A stretch of 64,000 nt of DNA, from assembly GCA_030248225.1 (NCBI GenBank), contig JASANE010021307.1, positions 1 to 64,000 on the forward strand, written 5' to 3'. The translations under genes and the position numbers were made by a program. The stretch comes from Trileptium ribeirensis. Lineage: Eukaryota > Nematoda > Enoplea > Enoplida > Thoracostomopsidae. The notes beneath the pieces are model-generated. The model saw nothing but the letters and a program-made list of their open reading frames with translations. It had not been told where the DNA came from and did not search any database. This document shows, piece by piece, positions 1-12,890 of this stretch (positions are counted from its first letter, which is position 1; each line of letters begins with the position of its first letter).

Positions 1-1215
1 GTGTACTTCGTTCAGTTACGTATCTTGAGAATTAAAAAAAGTTTGAAACAGACTACATAATGATGATTCAAAATTTCAGTAGAAAAAGCACACAAGGAGA
101 AACAGTAAGATTTTAAGTTCCGAGTCAGCACCCCATGCATTTCCACAAAGCAAAGATATAGACGGCATGTGTCCAAGCACTCATCGCACCTTACAAACCT
201 CTTTCCTTCTAATCTAAAATCTGGCAAGACTGGTCGGGTAATTGGGTTATGGTATGAGTAAACAATTTGAGTACTAATGGCCGGATGCCCAGTAGTATTA
301 CACTTCTCTCAAAATTTATAGTGCTGTTCTCCAATATATATTTTTCATAAACGGTAAGCCCGTCCACTACCTATATGCTGTGGCGTGGCCTTTCGATAAG
401 CAATGTCAAAATTTATAAATGTTTGCGATTTTCGTCTAAGTAAGACCAAGAAATTCGGTGGCATTCTACTATGCATTTAGCGACAAACGCTAAAATGGTT
501 GAACAATTTATTATCTGTTTTTGCGAGTAATAATTGGCCTAGAAGAATGGTCTAGCTGCATTAAATCTTCTGCAATATAGATCGATTCAATGAATAGTTA
601 AGAGACAAAATATATATAATTTTTGATTTAAAATATAGAGTTTGGCTGAGCAATTCAGTTATAAAGGGCTGAACCACTATTAAGTCAACAACAACTGCAT
701 GCATATTTAAACATAGCACACGTAATGTACCATAAACATTTTTTAAATGAAGCAACCAATTCCAATTTATACTTGTAACAGCTAAATTACATTAAATTTC
801 ACGAAACCCCAGGACTTTCTCTGTCGGAGACGTTGCTTATTTATTATGCATGCTTTCTATTTAATGATGCGTGTGCTATTTACCATTTAAATTGTAAAAA
901 TTGATCCCAAGTTGTAAATAACCGCAACTGAGCAGTCAATGTGTTGGTGCAAAATGTGGGATTTTGACAACGTTGTGGTCTCATAAAGGCTTATTCGGCT
1001 TATATCATTACTACAGGTTACTTGGTTATTCATGTGCCTTGGAAAAATATGTTTCCGGACCTGGGTTTTCGTTAACATTTTAATCCGAGCTGATTTTGGC
1101 CTGAACCCCTGCTTGCAAACAAAAAAGCCACAAGCAAATACCTTTCATGTATGTGCCAATCTACGATCAAATTCAATGGTAAAAAATTTAGGAAATTCCA
1201 CCAATCCGTTGTCGA

Positions 1216-1696
1216 CAGGGTTTTTTGTTTTTTTAAAATAGCCAATTGGCTAAAACCACAAAAAATTTTTTAGACTATCCAAAAATCTTTTAGCCAAATT
1301 CCCAGAACTCGCGTATGTCATATCAGGACAATTTTACACTGGAAACATTTTAGAACGGTTGTAGTGCTATGGTGCCAAGTGCCAGAAAAAGATAAGAATA
1401 TACACTATATAAATGTATAACCAATGGTTCGTTTTGATTTGATCATGTTTATTAAACATAAACTCAGTATACTTAGTATTACACTAGCATACGAGCTGAG
1501 ATAATTTCATGTTTTATTTGCATCATGGAAATTTTTGAAAAGTAGTTGATGGATGTAACAAGCCTTTGCTTATCAATTTTTTAAGTTTGCGCAAATTTTT
1601 TTAACCAATTTGGCCTAAAGGGCCTAAATATTTTTAGCGAATAATAGAACAACATTTTAGCCATTGCTAAACAAATTGGCTAAAAAATAAACAGTG
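1216..1696. mobile_element. Non-autonomous hAT-type element (MITE), left arm
   Basis: 481 bp flanked by a perfect 8-base direct repeat GTTGTCGA (1208-1215 and 1697-1704). It begins CAGGGTTTTTTG and ends AAATAAACAGTG, giving imperfect terminal inverted repeats, and GCCAATTGGC-like motifs recur inside both ends. It has no coding capacity. An 8-base target duplication with CA-TG ends is the hAT signature. A diverged homologous locus at 26830-27990 lacks the insertion (CGGTTCTCGAG near 27745), which gives an empty site and strongly supports the boundaries. Confidence 0.82.
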
Positions 1697-3399
1697 GTTG
1701 TCGAGGTATAAGAGTTGCGATAAACATTGATTTTTATTACTGTATATGGCAGCTAGGCAGCAATATAACCTATCTTAGGATAAATTTATTAAGTAATAAA
1801 TTAATAACTACATTTTGTTAAATCTCTGCTGTTTGGTAACTGTTATCTGTGAGTGAAAAATGGCCATTTTCAAGACATACGCTGCTAGCGAGACAAGGAT
1901 GAACTCAAATCGCTAAAGCACTAAAATTTATGGTCTGAAACAAACAATTAGGGATGCAGGAATGCATATCAAAACCCATCAACACCCAACCTACACTACA
2001 ACACAAAAAGCTTCCAGATCTTATATATATCAAATTGCAAAATTACCGAGAAACGGACATTCCTAGCATCTTCAGGTGGTCTATCCCCCGTCAAAATAAA
2101 ACACTACAGTGGTGATAAGCGGTTTATAAATGTATTTTAACATGCCAGTGTATGTATTTATATGGATATAGTATCTGTTCGAATATCCGTATCGTCATCG
2201 ACTACATATATTTTTCAATGTCGGCTAGGCCCTATACATTAGTTTTATCGAAAGATACAATCATTGCAATTTCTCACAAAACAGCCGTTTTCGCACTTGA
2301 GAAAAAGTTAATACTAAAAAAATTTAAATATTTCGTGTTTCTTGCCCGTTACAGTATAACGATGTGTTTATTGCGTTATTTAAACAGCCAAAACCTTGGT
2401 TTCGTTGCTTTAACTCTACTTTGGATATATTGTTGGCTCTCTGGGTCGCATCATTTTGCCACCGAAAATAGTCGAATTTAAGCGTTCTTCAATTTAGTTC
2501 TAGCTTAAAAGCTTATGAGCCAGCTGTTTTCAGGCTTTCTTAAATACGAATGAAAACAGCCCTGCATTTCAGTGGTAAGTACTGAACACTGCAAGTGTTT
2601 TATGGACAGGTGAAAAAACTAATTGACGGAATTCCAAAATTAGGAATATAAAAGTGAAAAAAAAAGAATCATCAAAAAGGCTACTAATAAACACCATAAC
2701 TAACGCTCACTGTCTTGTATAATATCCGAAGGCTTGTGTAGCTTTCCCCCAAAGGAAAACGGTCATTAGTGTGGGATAACAGAAAACGAACCGCGAAATG
2801 GTGAAAAAATTAAACATGAAACCAGACCCAACTAGAATGAGTAATTTCATTTAATATATAGATGTAGTTCAAGACTGCAATAGCAACAATTTATGGAATG
2901 ATATTTGATTAACCTTAAATATATAACAATTTAGTAATTTTAGTCACGATACGCAAAATCACTTACTGGCCGCGAAAATGTTGGATTATATAAAATTGAA
3001 ACGTTTCTTTATCTAAAAATAAGTTTGTCAGAAGTATCTTACTGTAATAAGAACCATATTGGTAAACATTAACTGAAAACAAAAAAATAAAAGGTATTGT
3101 GAGATAGAAAAAGAAGCGTTAAGAAGAAAAATGTAGATTAGGAAGGAAAAATGAACAAGTAAAAACAGTTGAAAGATAAAGAAGACAGGAGAGAATGATA
3201 GACCACAATTCTTGGACTACATTGACACAAAAATAATTAGAAATAACAGTAATCAAAGTAGGACCGCATAAGCCCATAACTTAATTCTGCTGAAAGGTGG
3301 CGGTCATTCAAATACTGCTATTGTGTTCGCCCGAATAATGCAAGGCCTGAACACATCCATTTTCCTACTTGTGTTTTTATGCGTAAAATGTCAACATAC

Positions 3400-3524
3400 A
3401 CTGTAGGTAAGTTCTTTCTTCGCTATTTCCGGATCAATACATGCACTACATTGACAAGTGAAGTTGTACTGGACACGAAGCGCTTCGCGTCTATCGGCAC
3501 TTGACATTCGACCGACGTGTGGAC
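3400..3524 (-). pseudogene. Antisense copy of SMYD4 exon b in left arm
   Basis: Reverse-complement twin of 13539-13663. On the minus strand it keeps the CAG acceptor, the open frame beginning YGPHVGRM and containing the post-SET motif CQCSAC, and a GT donor, with a protein identical to the right-arm copy. In its own orientation the downstream exons (c to g) would have to lie to the left of the window, but the arm ends at position 36, and the exons present in this window lie on the other strand. I therefore treat it as a duplicated gene fragment. It could be functional only if a second locus continues leftwards. Confidence 0.7.
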
Positions 3525-4174
3525 CTGGAATCAATAACATATAGTTCAAACCAATTACTTCTGGAAATCTGGAATTTTCCAATCCAGCTCACCTAGGCAC
3601 TAACGCAACAGTCAAAATTCTGTATGTTTGACTGCAAGGCTGTAAAATGGTTTATAAATCACGACTACCGACGCAACCATAATTAAGGTTTATAACAAAT
3701 TATGATTGTTTTTACGCCAACAAATTTAACCCTCAGAATGCAATTCTGTGTCCAATTCTATCTCAATCGTGCGTGTTCTACCCAGTGAATTAAAAAAATC
3801 CCGGCATCACTAATCCAAGTATAACCCAAAATTTTGTATTGCAGCTAGTCTGAAACAGAGGAAACCCAAAATCTCAGGGGCCCGTTACAGTCCCAATTTG
3901 GAGAGCTGTGCCGCTCCAATCTGAAATATATAAAACAGCAACGACCTTAAACATAAAAAGATTGATAGCCGAAAAAATAGCGCAACCGGTTTAAAACAAC
4001 TTAAAAATCACATTACCGGTGTCGTATAATTCCCAATGTTGGTAGCTATAATTTTTGTCCGTATCGCCTGGTCCATACTATTTCTCCTTGGTTTCCTTTC
4101 ACTGCTAGCATATATGAAAAAATGGCATCGAAAGCCAATAAAATTAATCGAATGAAAGTGACTTTCTTTCTTAC

Positions 4175-4248
4175 CATAGCAAATGTTAATTTCTTCTCCG
4201 GGTCTAAGCGGACGGATGGCTCGAAGAATTAAGCTATTACCATTGAAG
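4175..4248 (-). pseudogene. Antisense copy of SMYD4 exon a in left arm
   Basis: Mirror of 12817-12890 with intact AG acceptor and GT donor on the minus strand. It encodes the end of the SET domain (ILRAIRPLRPGEEINICYG). It splices in phase to the copy at 3400-3524, so the left arm holds an intact but incomplete two-exon fragment in opposite orientation to the main gene. Confidence 0.7.
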
Positions 4249-4448
4249 CTAAAACAGAAATATGATTCCGCCGTTTATGAAGTAGCTTGACTCGTCTAAT
4301 TAGTACCAGGCTATTGTAAATTTATTATGACTTGTTTTTAGAAAATAATACCTAAGTGAAAAACCTCACTCATTCATATTAATATTAAGTTAGTAAATGC
4401 CCATAGTAATAGGTTTCCGTTAATCGTTAACATTTATTCCCTATAAGT

Positions 4449-5600
4449 TAGGGAATAACCGGAACCGAAACCAGCGACCGGAACCGTCCATTCAAACCGG
4501 ATCCGGAACCCGGTCATCGAAACTTACATAACAAAACAGATGAAGGAAGAAATGAAGATACAGTGGATTTAAAATGTATTAAAAATTGCTTTTGCATTAA
4601 ACTTAATGCATTACGATGGCACTATTGCTTTTCTGAAACTCTAAAGAGACTGAGGAAGCTAATGTTTATTTGTCGATCAATATGTCGGTTTTTGAACACC
4701 CAGAGCAAAAAATGAATGCCTTCCACTATACACCCTTGTGTATATTGCGTCAAAATGTGCTTATAACGCATGGAGTGTAGAATAAACTCTTTCGCCCTGT
4801 CTCCAGTCCCCTCCCTTTACTACACATAAGTTTGTTAATATGTTGTTTTATAGGAAACTTGAAATTATTGGTTTCTATGGTTCTAAGAGAAAATAATAGA
4901 AGGTAATTTTCTAATCAGTAGTCAGAGACACTCCTTAGGCTAGCGTTGGGCAACCAGTGCACGTTATTTAGATGACAATGATGATAAATTTCTAATCAGA
5001 ATGCTATAAATAAGACAAACTGTGATACTGCTCGCTTAGTTTCAATAAATACAGTTCACTGTTAAGAATGCAGTTTCTAGCTGCGTTGGACAACGTTACC
5101 TTACTTCAATGTAGACTGATTTACAAAGTTTACAATCGCACTGGCTGCTGTGTGACTCAATTTATGTTAGACAAGCATACAACTAAGTACTTCTACGTAA
5201 TGCATACTCTGTTACCGAGTTGGAATGGTTTAATTCTAACATACCCGATAGACTTCTGAATGTGTAAAATAGCTGCTACAAGCATCAACCTGACTTAGTT
5301 TTCTTAACAAACTCCTGCCAGTTAAGATATAAAATTCCTACTGAAATTATGTGCCCTATATCCACGTTGCTGAGTTAATAAGTACATTAATGTACATCTT
5401 TTTTTTTGCTTGGTTGTATTCGAACTTGATCATTGTAGATATGTTACATTATGTTTGGACCACAGATGAAGCAAAAATGTGGAAAATGTTCAAACAAAAT
5501 TTTTAAACCGAAATTTCGGTTCCGGTATGGTGTTTGCCCTTTGCCGGAACCGCAACCAGATCACGATTTTCGCCGGAACCGGAATTCCGGGTACTCCCTG
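4449..5600. mobile_element. hAT-like non-autonomous element with CCGGAACCG ends, left arm
   Basis: 1152 bp flanked by a perfect 8-base duplication CTATAAGT (4441-4448 and 5601-5608). It starts TAGGGAATAACCGGAACC and ends CCGGAATTCCGGGTACTCCCTG; the outer ~16 bases of each end are inverted repeats of each other (YAGGGA-TA-CCGGAA). Several further CCGGAACC and GGTTCCGG motifs lie just inside both ends. The longest internal open frame (5068-5259) resembles nothing I know. A truncated relative is at 55021-56090. The 8-base duplication fits the hAT superfamily; no transposase is visible. Confidence 0.8.
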
Positions 5601-6751
5601 CTATAAGTATGAAGAAGGCATATGTGTCCTAGGTCAGTCCACCGAAGGGTGGTAAATAGACCCGGGAGGTAAATATTTGCAATAACTGTCAAATCTTTTA
5701 GCTACTACTACCCAATTTTATAGAACTTCAGTATTACTGCAGCAAATACGTACGTATATCTCATCAGAGACTAGGCTTGTTTTCCAAATTTTAGTACATG
5801 GTGAATATTAATTTGCTCATTCATGCTAAAATTTTCTTCGCGCCTTCAGTTCGATAGCTGTGTATACGATTCGGTGTACAATAGTGGAGAGTAATATAGT
5901 TGAGGAGGTTCCGAACATTAGGGTAACTCCCATACCCCCATATAGATACCTACGGACTAAGGTAAATTAGGTAAACTAGCAGAATGCGGCCACAATATTT
6001 GAAAAGCTGGAACGCATGAACTGCACAAGATTACTAATTATGGGACCCGTTTATCTGAAACCCCATGAAAACTACAAGGCAGGGTATATTTTGGTGCAAA
6101 CTTCAAGCAGCAATTAGAAGATAACATGGCTGTCCCGGAAGTGGTTGGTTTAGATCATAACTCTTGCGTTTTAAGATAACTGTTGAAAATTTCTGTGGTT
6201 CTGGAAAAGAGGACTCCGCGTGTTAACACCTATTTTACAGTCAAATTCTGAAAAAGAACGTTCCTTCTACGTTTTTAAGTACTAAAAGGCTCATTTTGTT
6301 AAAGAAAATGACACAGTTATTTAATGTGCAATTTACTGATTACTAGAATTACGGGTATAAATGCTGGGCTCTTCAAATTGGAGACATTCAGGCATTTTCA
6401 AGTGTACCCGGTTCCGTGACCCTGCCAAAATTTTGGACTCCCCCGGTTCATCGCCTCTTGGCAAATTTTTTTGTTTCCACTCGGTAAAAACAATCCCAAA
6501 GTGCATAAAACTTGTACTAAAATTATGCCGTGAAGCAAAAAATTTCGAAAAGCTTTTAGAAATTTGCTTCAAAACCGCTATTTCTCCAAATGAAAAGAAT
6601 TTTAGCGTGCTTCTGAAAGAGTTTTAACAGTTTTTCTCATGGCAAAACGCCCCCTGGCAAGTCTTTTTCGCCCACAAGAGGACCTGGACCCAAATATTTT
6701 TAAGTGGACCCAAAATATTTTTGTTGGACCCAGAGCAGTTTCGGCTTCGGA

Positions 6752-7038
6752 GACATAGGGTCTGCTAAAACGAAACCGACACGTAATAACGAATTCAAAC
6801 AAAATTATAGAAGCAGTACAAGACAAGATAACGAATATCGAAGATCGACTCGACGACACTGAGGAAACGACTACTAAGAAGCTTGACTTCATCCACAGAG
6901 AAGCCAACAAGCTACATCCAAAAACATCAAATTTACAATGTCGAGGTATTCAGTCATCACTATTTTCTACCATTAATATATTATATGTAAGGTCTTCATC
7001 CCAGATTGTTGACCCTTATATTCTGTCACTACCAGTTT
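6752..7038 (+). pseudogene. Coiled-coil open frame, probable transposon remnant (both arms)
   Basis: An open frame without its own ATG, roughly 6752-7038, containing IIEAVQDKITNIEDRLDD and KKLDFIHREANKL. The heptad-like spacing is reminiscent of the coiled coil in LINE ORF1 proteins. It is followed by non-coding sequence that reads like a retroelement tail. The mirrored copy is near 10026-10309 and has indels that shift the frame. The assignment to a retroelement is inference; no catalytic domain accompanies it. Confidence 0.3.
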
Positions 7039-7210
7039 AGTGACTCCTGGCATCGCTTTCTGCGTTGCCCTTATTATTGTCAAGCTCCTAGGAGTTCGAC
7101 ACCCGGTGCAATCACCTCGGTGGCTGTACCTATCTGCACCCAACATCCTTGTGACATTGGCTAAGACTTCCATTCTGGTTGTCGTATTTTTTATTATTTT
7201 TATATTTTTC

Positions 7211-7500
7211 GTTGTTATTATTTCCTTTTATTCATTCATGCATACACCCTTTGCAGTATACAATTATCTATAGATTTTATAAGTTCGATACTTCAGTCTA
7301 TTCAACACAATTTCCAATTACCTTATCTTAATGAATTGTTTTTATTTTAATATTTTCCTTTGTTGTTATTATCTCCTTTTATTCATTCATACATACACCC
7401 TTCGCAGTATACAATAATTACCTAAGGATTTTATAGGTTCGATACTTCAGTCTATTTAACACAATTTCCAAATGCCTTCCTTATCTTAATGAACCGGACA
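7211..7500. repeat. Local ~151-bp tandem duplication in palindrome arm
   Basis: Two diverged copies beginning GTTGTTATTAT at 7211 and 7362, each containing TTTTATTCATTCAT, a GCAGTATACAAT stretch and TTCGATACTTCAGTCTAT. The mirrored region in the right arm (about 9550-9840) is one of the places where the arms differ most. Confidence 0.7.
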
Positions 7501-8346
7501 TGGTGATAGCCTCCAGGTATAGAAGACCAATATTAGCGTTCTGATTGAGGAGATGAGTGTGAATAACTTTAAATTTTTACAATTTGTGCCCATCAACCTG
7601 TAACTGATATCCCCAACCACTGACTATTTTTTCAATACACTGTTCATGCCAGTATCGGACTTGTGTTTCTCAACACACTTCTGATATAACATGACAGTAT
7701 GGTCAGAAAATTGCACGCATGCTGGTCATCGCTTTAATGCATAACGGCATCCGCCAATTTCTATATACTACGCTAACATTTCACTACGAGCTCATAATTC
7801 CTGTCTATTTTGATGTTTGAACACATAATCACGTACAATTTTCAATATTTTTCCCACTAAGCCAAATATTTCACTACAAGCTTCTATTACCGGTTGTTTG
7901 CTCGTCCAGTTCACAGTACACGTAGACAGCATAACATTTTATAACATTTACACACAGTGAGTACGTACACAATCCATTATAGTAGTTCGATTCTGGTTAA
8001 AATATTATACTTCGTACACTTGAAACTTAAATCTGATTACTTCTTCTCCTTCTCCACAGAAGAATAATATTACAGACTGGCACTAGCATACTCTCCAGTT
8101 TCACTAAATAATTCATGTACGATACCTGAATCACGACTGTAAACTGTATCCATAAAATAAAATTATAACGTCTAATAACATAATTTCGTTTCAACTGATG
8201 GAGGAGGATATGGGGCTAAAACACGTCAACTATGCAACAAGAGTAGTTGTATTATTCTCAGGTATTATTCCTGTCGAGGAGCTCGATACTTCTATCGGTA
8301 GTTTTCATACATTTTAGCTCTGTATGTTCAACCGTACAACAATTTT

Positions 8347-8699
8347 CACCAATAGATAACTCGGAATTTAACGGTTTCAACGATTCCACCAACGATGTTA
8401 CTACCAAAGACACTAACTCCAATACTATTACAGATAATCTCTTAAGTGTCAGTATCACAGACATATTCTTTGGTTTCCTTATTAATATATTACGATAGTA
8501 GACACTGGACACCTCACTAATAAATTCTATTACAAGTGCAGGCTTTCAGCCGTTTGTGGTTACATTTGTATATAGTTGTTTGATGCTGCTTTCACGGATG
8601 ACCCTCATCCTTTATCCTGACTTGAGAATTACAATTTATATATTTGTAATTATGTAATAATGTCAAATTGCGTTTCGTAATTACGTTTCTTTGTTGTGT
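8347..8699. other. Unique spacer at the palindrome centre
   Basis: These 353 bases sit between the arms and are not duplicated. The left arm ends in CGTACAACAATTTT and the right arm starts with AAAATTGTTGTACG; beyond these the sequences differ. A short open frame (8247-8498) crosses the left junction but has no recognisable domain, and I regard it as chance. The spacer is AT-rich and shows no clear exon or RNA gene. A spacer of this size is what a fold-back or template-switch inverted duplication would leave. Confidence 0.85.
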
Positions 8700-11464
8700 A
8701 AAATTGTTGTACGGTTGAACATACAGAGCTAAAATGTATGAAAACTACCGATAGAAGTATCGAGCTCCTCGACAGGAATAATACCTGAGAATAATACAAC
8801 TACTCTTGTTGCATAGTTGACGTGTTTTAGCCCCATATCCTCCTCCATCAGTTGAAACGAAATTATGTTATTAGACGTTATAATTTTACTTTATGGATAC
8901 AGTTTACAGTCGTGATTCAGGTATCGTACATGAAAAATTTAGTGAAATTGGAGAGTATGCTAGTGCCAGTCTGTAATATTATTCATCTGAGGAAGGAGAA
9001 GAAGTAATCAGATTTAAGTTTCAAGTGTTCGAAGTATAATATTTTAACCAAGGAATCGAACTACTATAATGGATTGTGTACGTACTCACTGTGTGTAAAT
9101 GTTATAAAATGTTATGCTGTCTACGTGTACTGTGAACTGGACGAGCAAACAACCGGTAATAGAAGCTTGTAGTGAAATATTTGGCTTAGTGGGAAAAATA
9201 TTGAAAATTGTACGTGATTATGTGTTCAAACATCAAAATAGACAGGAATTACTTAGCTCTTAGTGAAATGTTAGCGTAGTATATAGAAATTGGCGAATGC
9301 CGTTATGCATTAAAGCGATGACCAGCATGCGTAATTTTCTGACCATACTGTCATGTTATATCAGAAGTGTGTTGACAAACACAAATCCGATACTGGCATG
9401 AACAGTGTATTGAAAAAATAGTCAGTGGTTGGGAATATCAGTTTCAGGTTGATGGGCACAAATTGTAAAAATTTAAAGTTATTCACACTCATCTCCTCAA
9501 TCAGAACCTAATATCGGTCTTCTATACCTGGAGGCTATCACCATGTTTTACCGGATTCATTAAGATAAGGAAGGACCATTTGGAAATTGTGTTAAATAGA
9601 CCTGAGTATTGAACCTAGAAAATCCTTAGGTAATTATTCTATCCTACTGAAAGGGTGATGTTATCAATAGAATAAAGGAAGAGAATAACAACAAAGGAAA
9701 ATATTAAAATAAAAACAATTTGGTACTAAGATAAGGTAATTGGAAATTGTGTTGAATAGACTGAAGTATCGAACTTATGAATCTATAGATAATTGTATAC
9801 TGCAAAGGGTGTATGCATGAATGAATAAAAGGAAATAATAACAACGAAAAATATTAAAAATAATAAAAAATACGACAACCAGAATGGAAGTCTTAGCCAA
9901 TGTCACAAGGATGTTGGGTGCAGATAGGTACAGCCACCGAGGTGATTGCACACGGTATTGGAGCCAACTCCTAGGAGCTTGACAATAATAAGGGCAACGC
10001 AGAAAGCGATGCCAGGAGTCACTAAACTGGTAGTGACAGAATATAAGGGTCAACAATCTGGGATGAAGACCTTACATATAATATAGTAATGGTAGAAAAG
10101 ATAGTGATGACTGAATACCTCAACATTGTAAATTTGATGTTTTTGGATGTAGCTTGTTGGCTTCTCTGTGGATGAAGTCAAGCTTCTTAGTAGTCGTTTC
10201 CTCAGTGTCGTCGAGTCGATCTTCGATATTCGTTATCTTGTCTTGTACTGCTTCTATAATTTTGTTTGAATTCGTTATTACGTGTCGGTTTCGTTTTAGC
10301 AGACCCTATGTCTCCGAAGCCGAAACTGCTCTGGGTCCAACAAAAATATTTTGGGTCCACTTAAAAATATTTGGGTCCAGGTCCTCTTGTGGACGAAAAA
10401 GACTTGCCAGGGGGCGTTTTGCCATGAGAAAAACTGTTAAAACTCTTTCAGAAGCACGCTAAAATTCTTTTCATTTGGAGAAATAGCGGTTTTGAAGCAA
10501 ATTTCTAAAAGCTTTTCGAAATTTTTTGCTTCACGGCATAATTTTAGTACAAGTTTTATGCACTTTGGGATTGTTTTTACCGAGTGGAAACAAAAAAATT
10601 TGCCAAGAGGCGATGAACCGGGGGAGTCCAAAATTTTGGCAGGGTCACGGAACCGGGTACACTTGAAAATGCCTGAATGTCTCCAATTTGAAGAGCCCAG
10701 CATTTATACCCGTAATTCTAGTAATCAGTAAATTGCACATTAAATAACTGTGTCATTTTCTTTAACAAAATGAGCCTTTTAGTACTTAAAAACGTAGAAG
10801 GAACGTTCTTTTTCAGAATTTGACTGTAAAATAGGTGTTAACACGCGGAGTCCTCTTTTCCAGAACCACAGAAATTTTCAACAGTTATCTTAAAACGCAA
10901 GAGTTATGATCTAAACCAACCACTTCCGGGACAGCCATGTTATCTTCTAATTGCTGCTTGAAGTTTGCACCAAAATATACCCTGCCTTGTAGTTTTCATG
11001 GGGTTTCAGATAAACGGGTCCCATAATTAGTAATCTTGTGCAGTTCATGCGTTCCAGCTTTTCAAAATATTGTGGCCGCATTCTGCTAGTTTACCTAATT
11101 TACCTTAGTCCGTAGGTATCTATATGGGGGTATGGGAGTTACCCTAATGTTCGGAACCTCCTCAACTATATTACTCTCCACTATTGTACACCGAATCGTA
11201 TACACAGCTATCGAACTGAAGGCGCGAAGAAAATTTTAGCATGAATGAGCAAATTAATATTCACCATGTACTAAAATTTGGAAAACAAGCCTAGTCTCTG
11301 ATGAGATATACGTACGTATTTGCTGCAGTAATACTGAAGTTCTATAAAATTGGGTAGTAGTAGCTAAAAGATTTGACAGTTATTGCAAATATTTACCTCC
11401 CGGGTCTATTTACCACCCTTCGGTGGACTGACCTAGGACACATATGCCTTCTTCATACTTATAG

Positions 11465-12616
11465 CAGGGAGTACCCGGAATTCCGGTTCCGGCGAAAATC
11501 GTGATCTGGTTGCGGTTCCGGCAAAGGGCAAACACCATACCGGAACCGAAATTTCGGTTTAAAAATTTTGTTTGAACATTTTCCACATTTTTGCTTCATC
11601 TGTGGTCCAAACATAATGTAACATATCTACAATGATCAAGTTCGAATACAACCAAGCAAAAAAAAAGATGTACATTAATGTACTTATTAACTCAGCAACG
11701 TGGATATAGGGCACATAATTTCAGTAGGAATTTTATATCTTAACTGGCAGGAGTTTGTTAAGAAAACTAAGTCAGGTTGATGCTTGTAGCAGCTATTTTA
11801 CACATTCAGAAGTCTATCGGGTATGTTAGAATTAAACCATTCCAACTCGGTAACAGAGTATGCATTACGTAGAAGTACTTAGTTGTATGCTTGTCTAACA
11901 TAAATTGAGTCACACAGCAGCCAGTGCGATTGTAAACTTTGTAAATCAGTCTACATTGAAGTAAGGTAACGTTGTCCAACGCAGCTAGAAACTGCATTCT
12001 TAACAGTGAACTGTATTTATTGAAACTAAGCGAGCAGTATCACAGTTTGTCTTATTTATAGCATTCTGATTAGAAATTTATCATCATTGTCATCTAAATA
12101 ACGTGCACTGGTTGCCCAACGCTAGCCTAAGGAGTGTCTCTGACTACTGATTAGAAAATTACCTTCTATTATTTTCTCTTAGAACCATAGAAACCAATAA
12201 TTTCAAGTTTCCTATAAAACAACATATTAACAAACTTATGTGTAGTAAAGGGAGGGGACTGGAGACAGGGCGAAAGAGTTTATTCTACACTCCATGCGTT
12301 ATAAGCACATTTTGACGCAATATACACAAGGGTGTATAGTGGAAGGCATTCATTTTTTGCTCTGGGTGTTCAAAAACCGACATATTGATCGACAAATAAA
12401 CATTAGCTTCCTCAGTCTCTTTAGAGTTTCAGAAAAGCAATAGTGCCGTCGTAATGCATTAAGTTTAATGCAAAAGCAATTTTTAATACATTTTAAATCC
12501 ACTGTATCTTCATTTCTTCCTTCATCTGTTTTGTTATGTAAGTTTCGATGACCGGGTTCCGGATCCGGTTTGAATGGACGGTTCCGGTCGCTGGTTTCGG
12601 TTCCGGTTATTCCCTA
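11465..12616. mobile_element. hAT-like element, right-arm copy
   Basis: Mirror of 4449-5600, flanked by ACTTATAG (11457-11464 and 12617-12624). It sits about 200 bases upstream of SMYD4 exon a, so in the sense gene it is an intronic insertion. Both flanks are conserved in both arms, placing the insertion before the palindrome. Confidence 0.8.
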
Positions 12617-12816
12617 ACTTATAGGGAATAAATGTTAACGATTAACGGAAACCTATTACTATGGGCATTTACTAACTTAATATTAATATGAATGAGTGAG
12701 GTTTTTCACTTAGGTATTATTTTCTAAAAACAAGTCATAATAAATTTACAATAGCCTGGTACTAATTAGACGAGTCAAGCTACTTCATAAACGGCGGAAT
12801 CATATTTCTGTTTTAG

Positions 12817-12890
12817 CTTCAATGGTAATAGCTTAATTCTTCGAGCCATCCGTCCGCTTAGACCCGGAGAAGAAATTAACATTTGCTATG
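12817..12890 (+). CDS. SMYD4: SMYD4 exon a: end of SET domain
   Basis: Acceptor TTTTAG and donor GTAAGA. It enters in phase 2 and leaves in phase 1. It encodes FNGNSLILRAIRPLRPGEE and then INICY, with the final glycine split across the junction; this is the SET segment preceding the YGP motif. Confidence 0.85.

Larger units (their letters stand above)
36..8346. repeat. Left arm of ~17-kb palindrome
   Basis: Reads as the reverse complement of 8700-17004. Pairing begins about position 36-38 (AAAGTTTGAAACAGAC, matched by GTCTGTTTCAAACTTT ending near 17004) and runs inward to 8346. The first 35 bases of the window do not match the far side of the right arm, so the outer breakpoint lies inside the window. 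The arm contains antisense copies of two SMYD4 exons (3400-3524, 4175-4248), a 481-bp hAT MITE (1216-1696), a 1152-bp hAT-like element (4449-5600) and a local 151-bp duplication (7211-7500). Long tracts are identical between arms, while a few patches, for example around 7080-7500, are clearly diverged or indel-rich. Confidence 0.93.

Noticed and set aside
225..250. ATTACCC-containing sequence resembling a nematode spliced leader
   Set aside because: Only about ten bases agree and no splice donor follows; not a leader gene.
7980..8005. B-box-like AGTTCGATTCTGG in the palindrome arm
   Set aside because: No A box, acceptor stem or cloverleaf within tRNA distance.
8247..8512. Overlapping 83- and 84-codon frames at the palindrome centre
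   Set aside because: They cross the arm/spacer junction, run on both strands and contain no domain.
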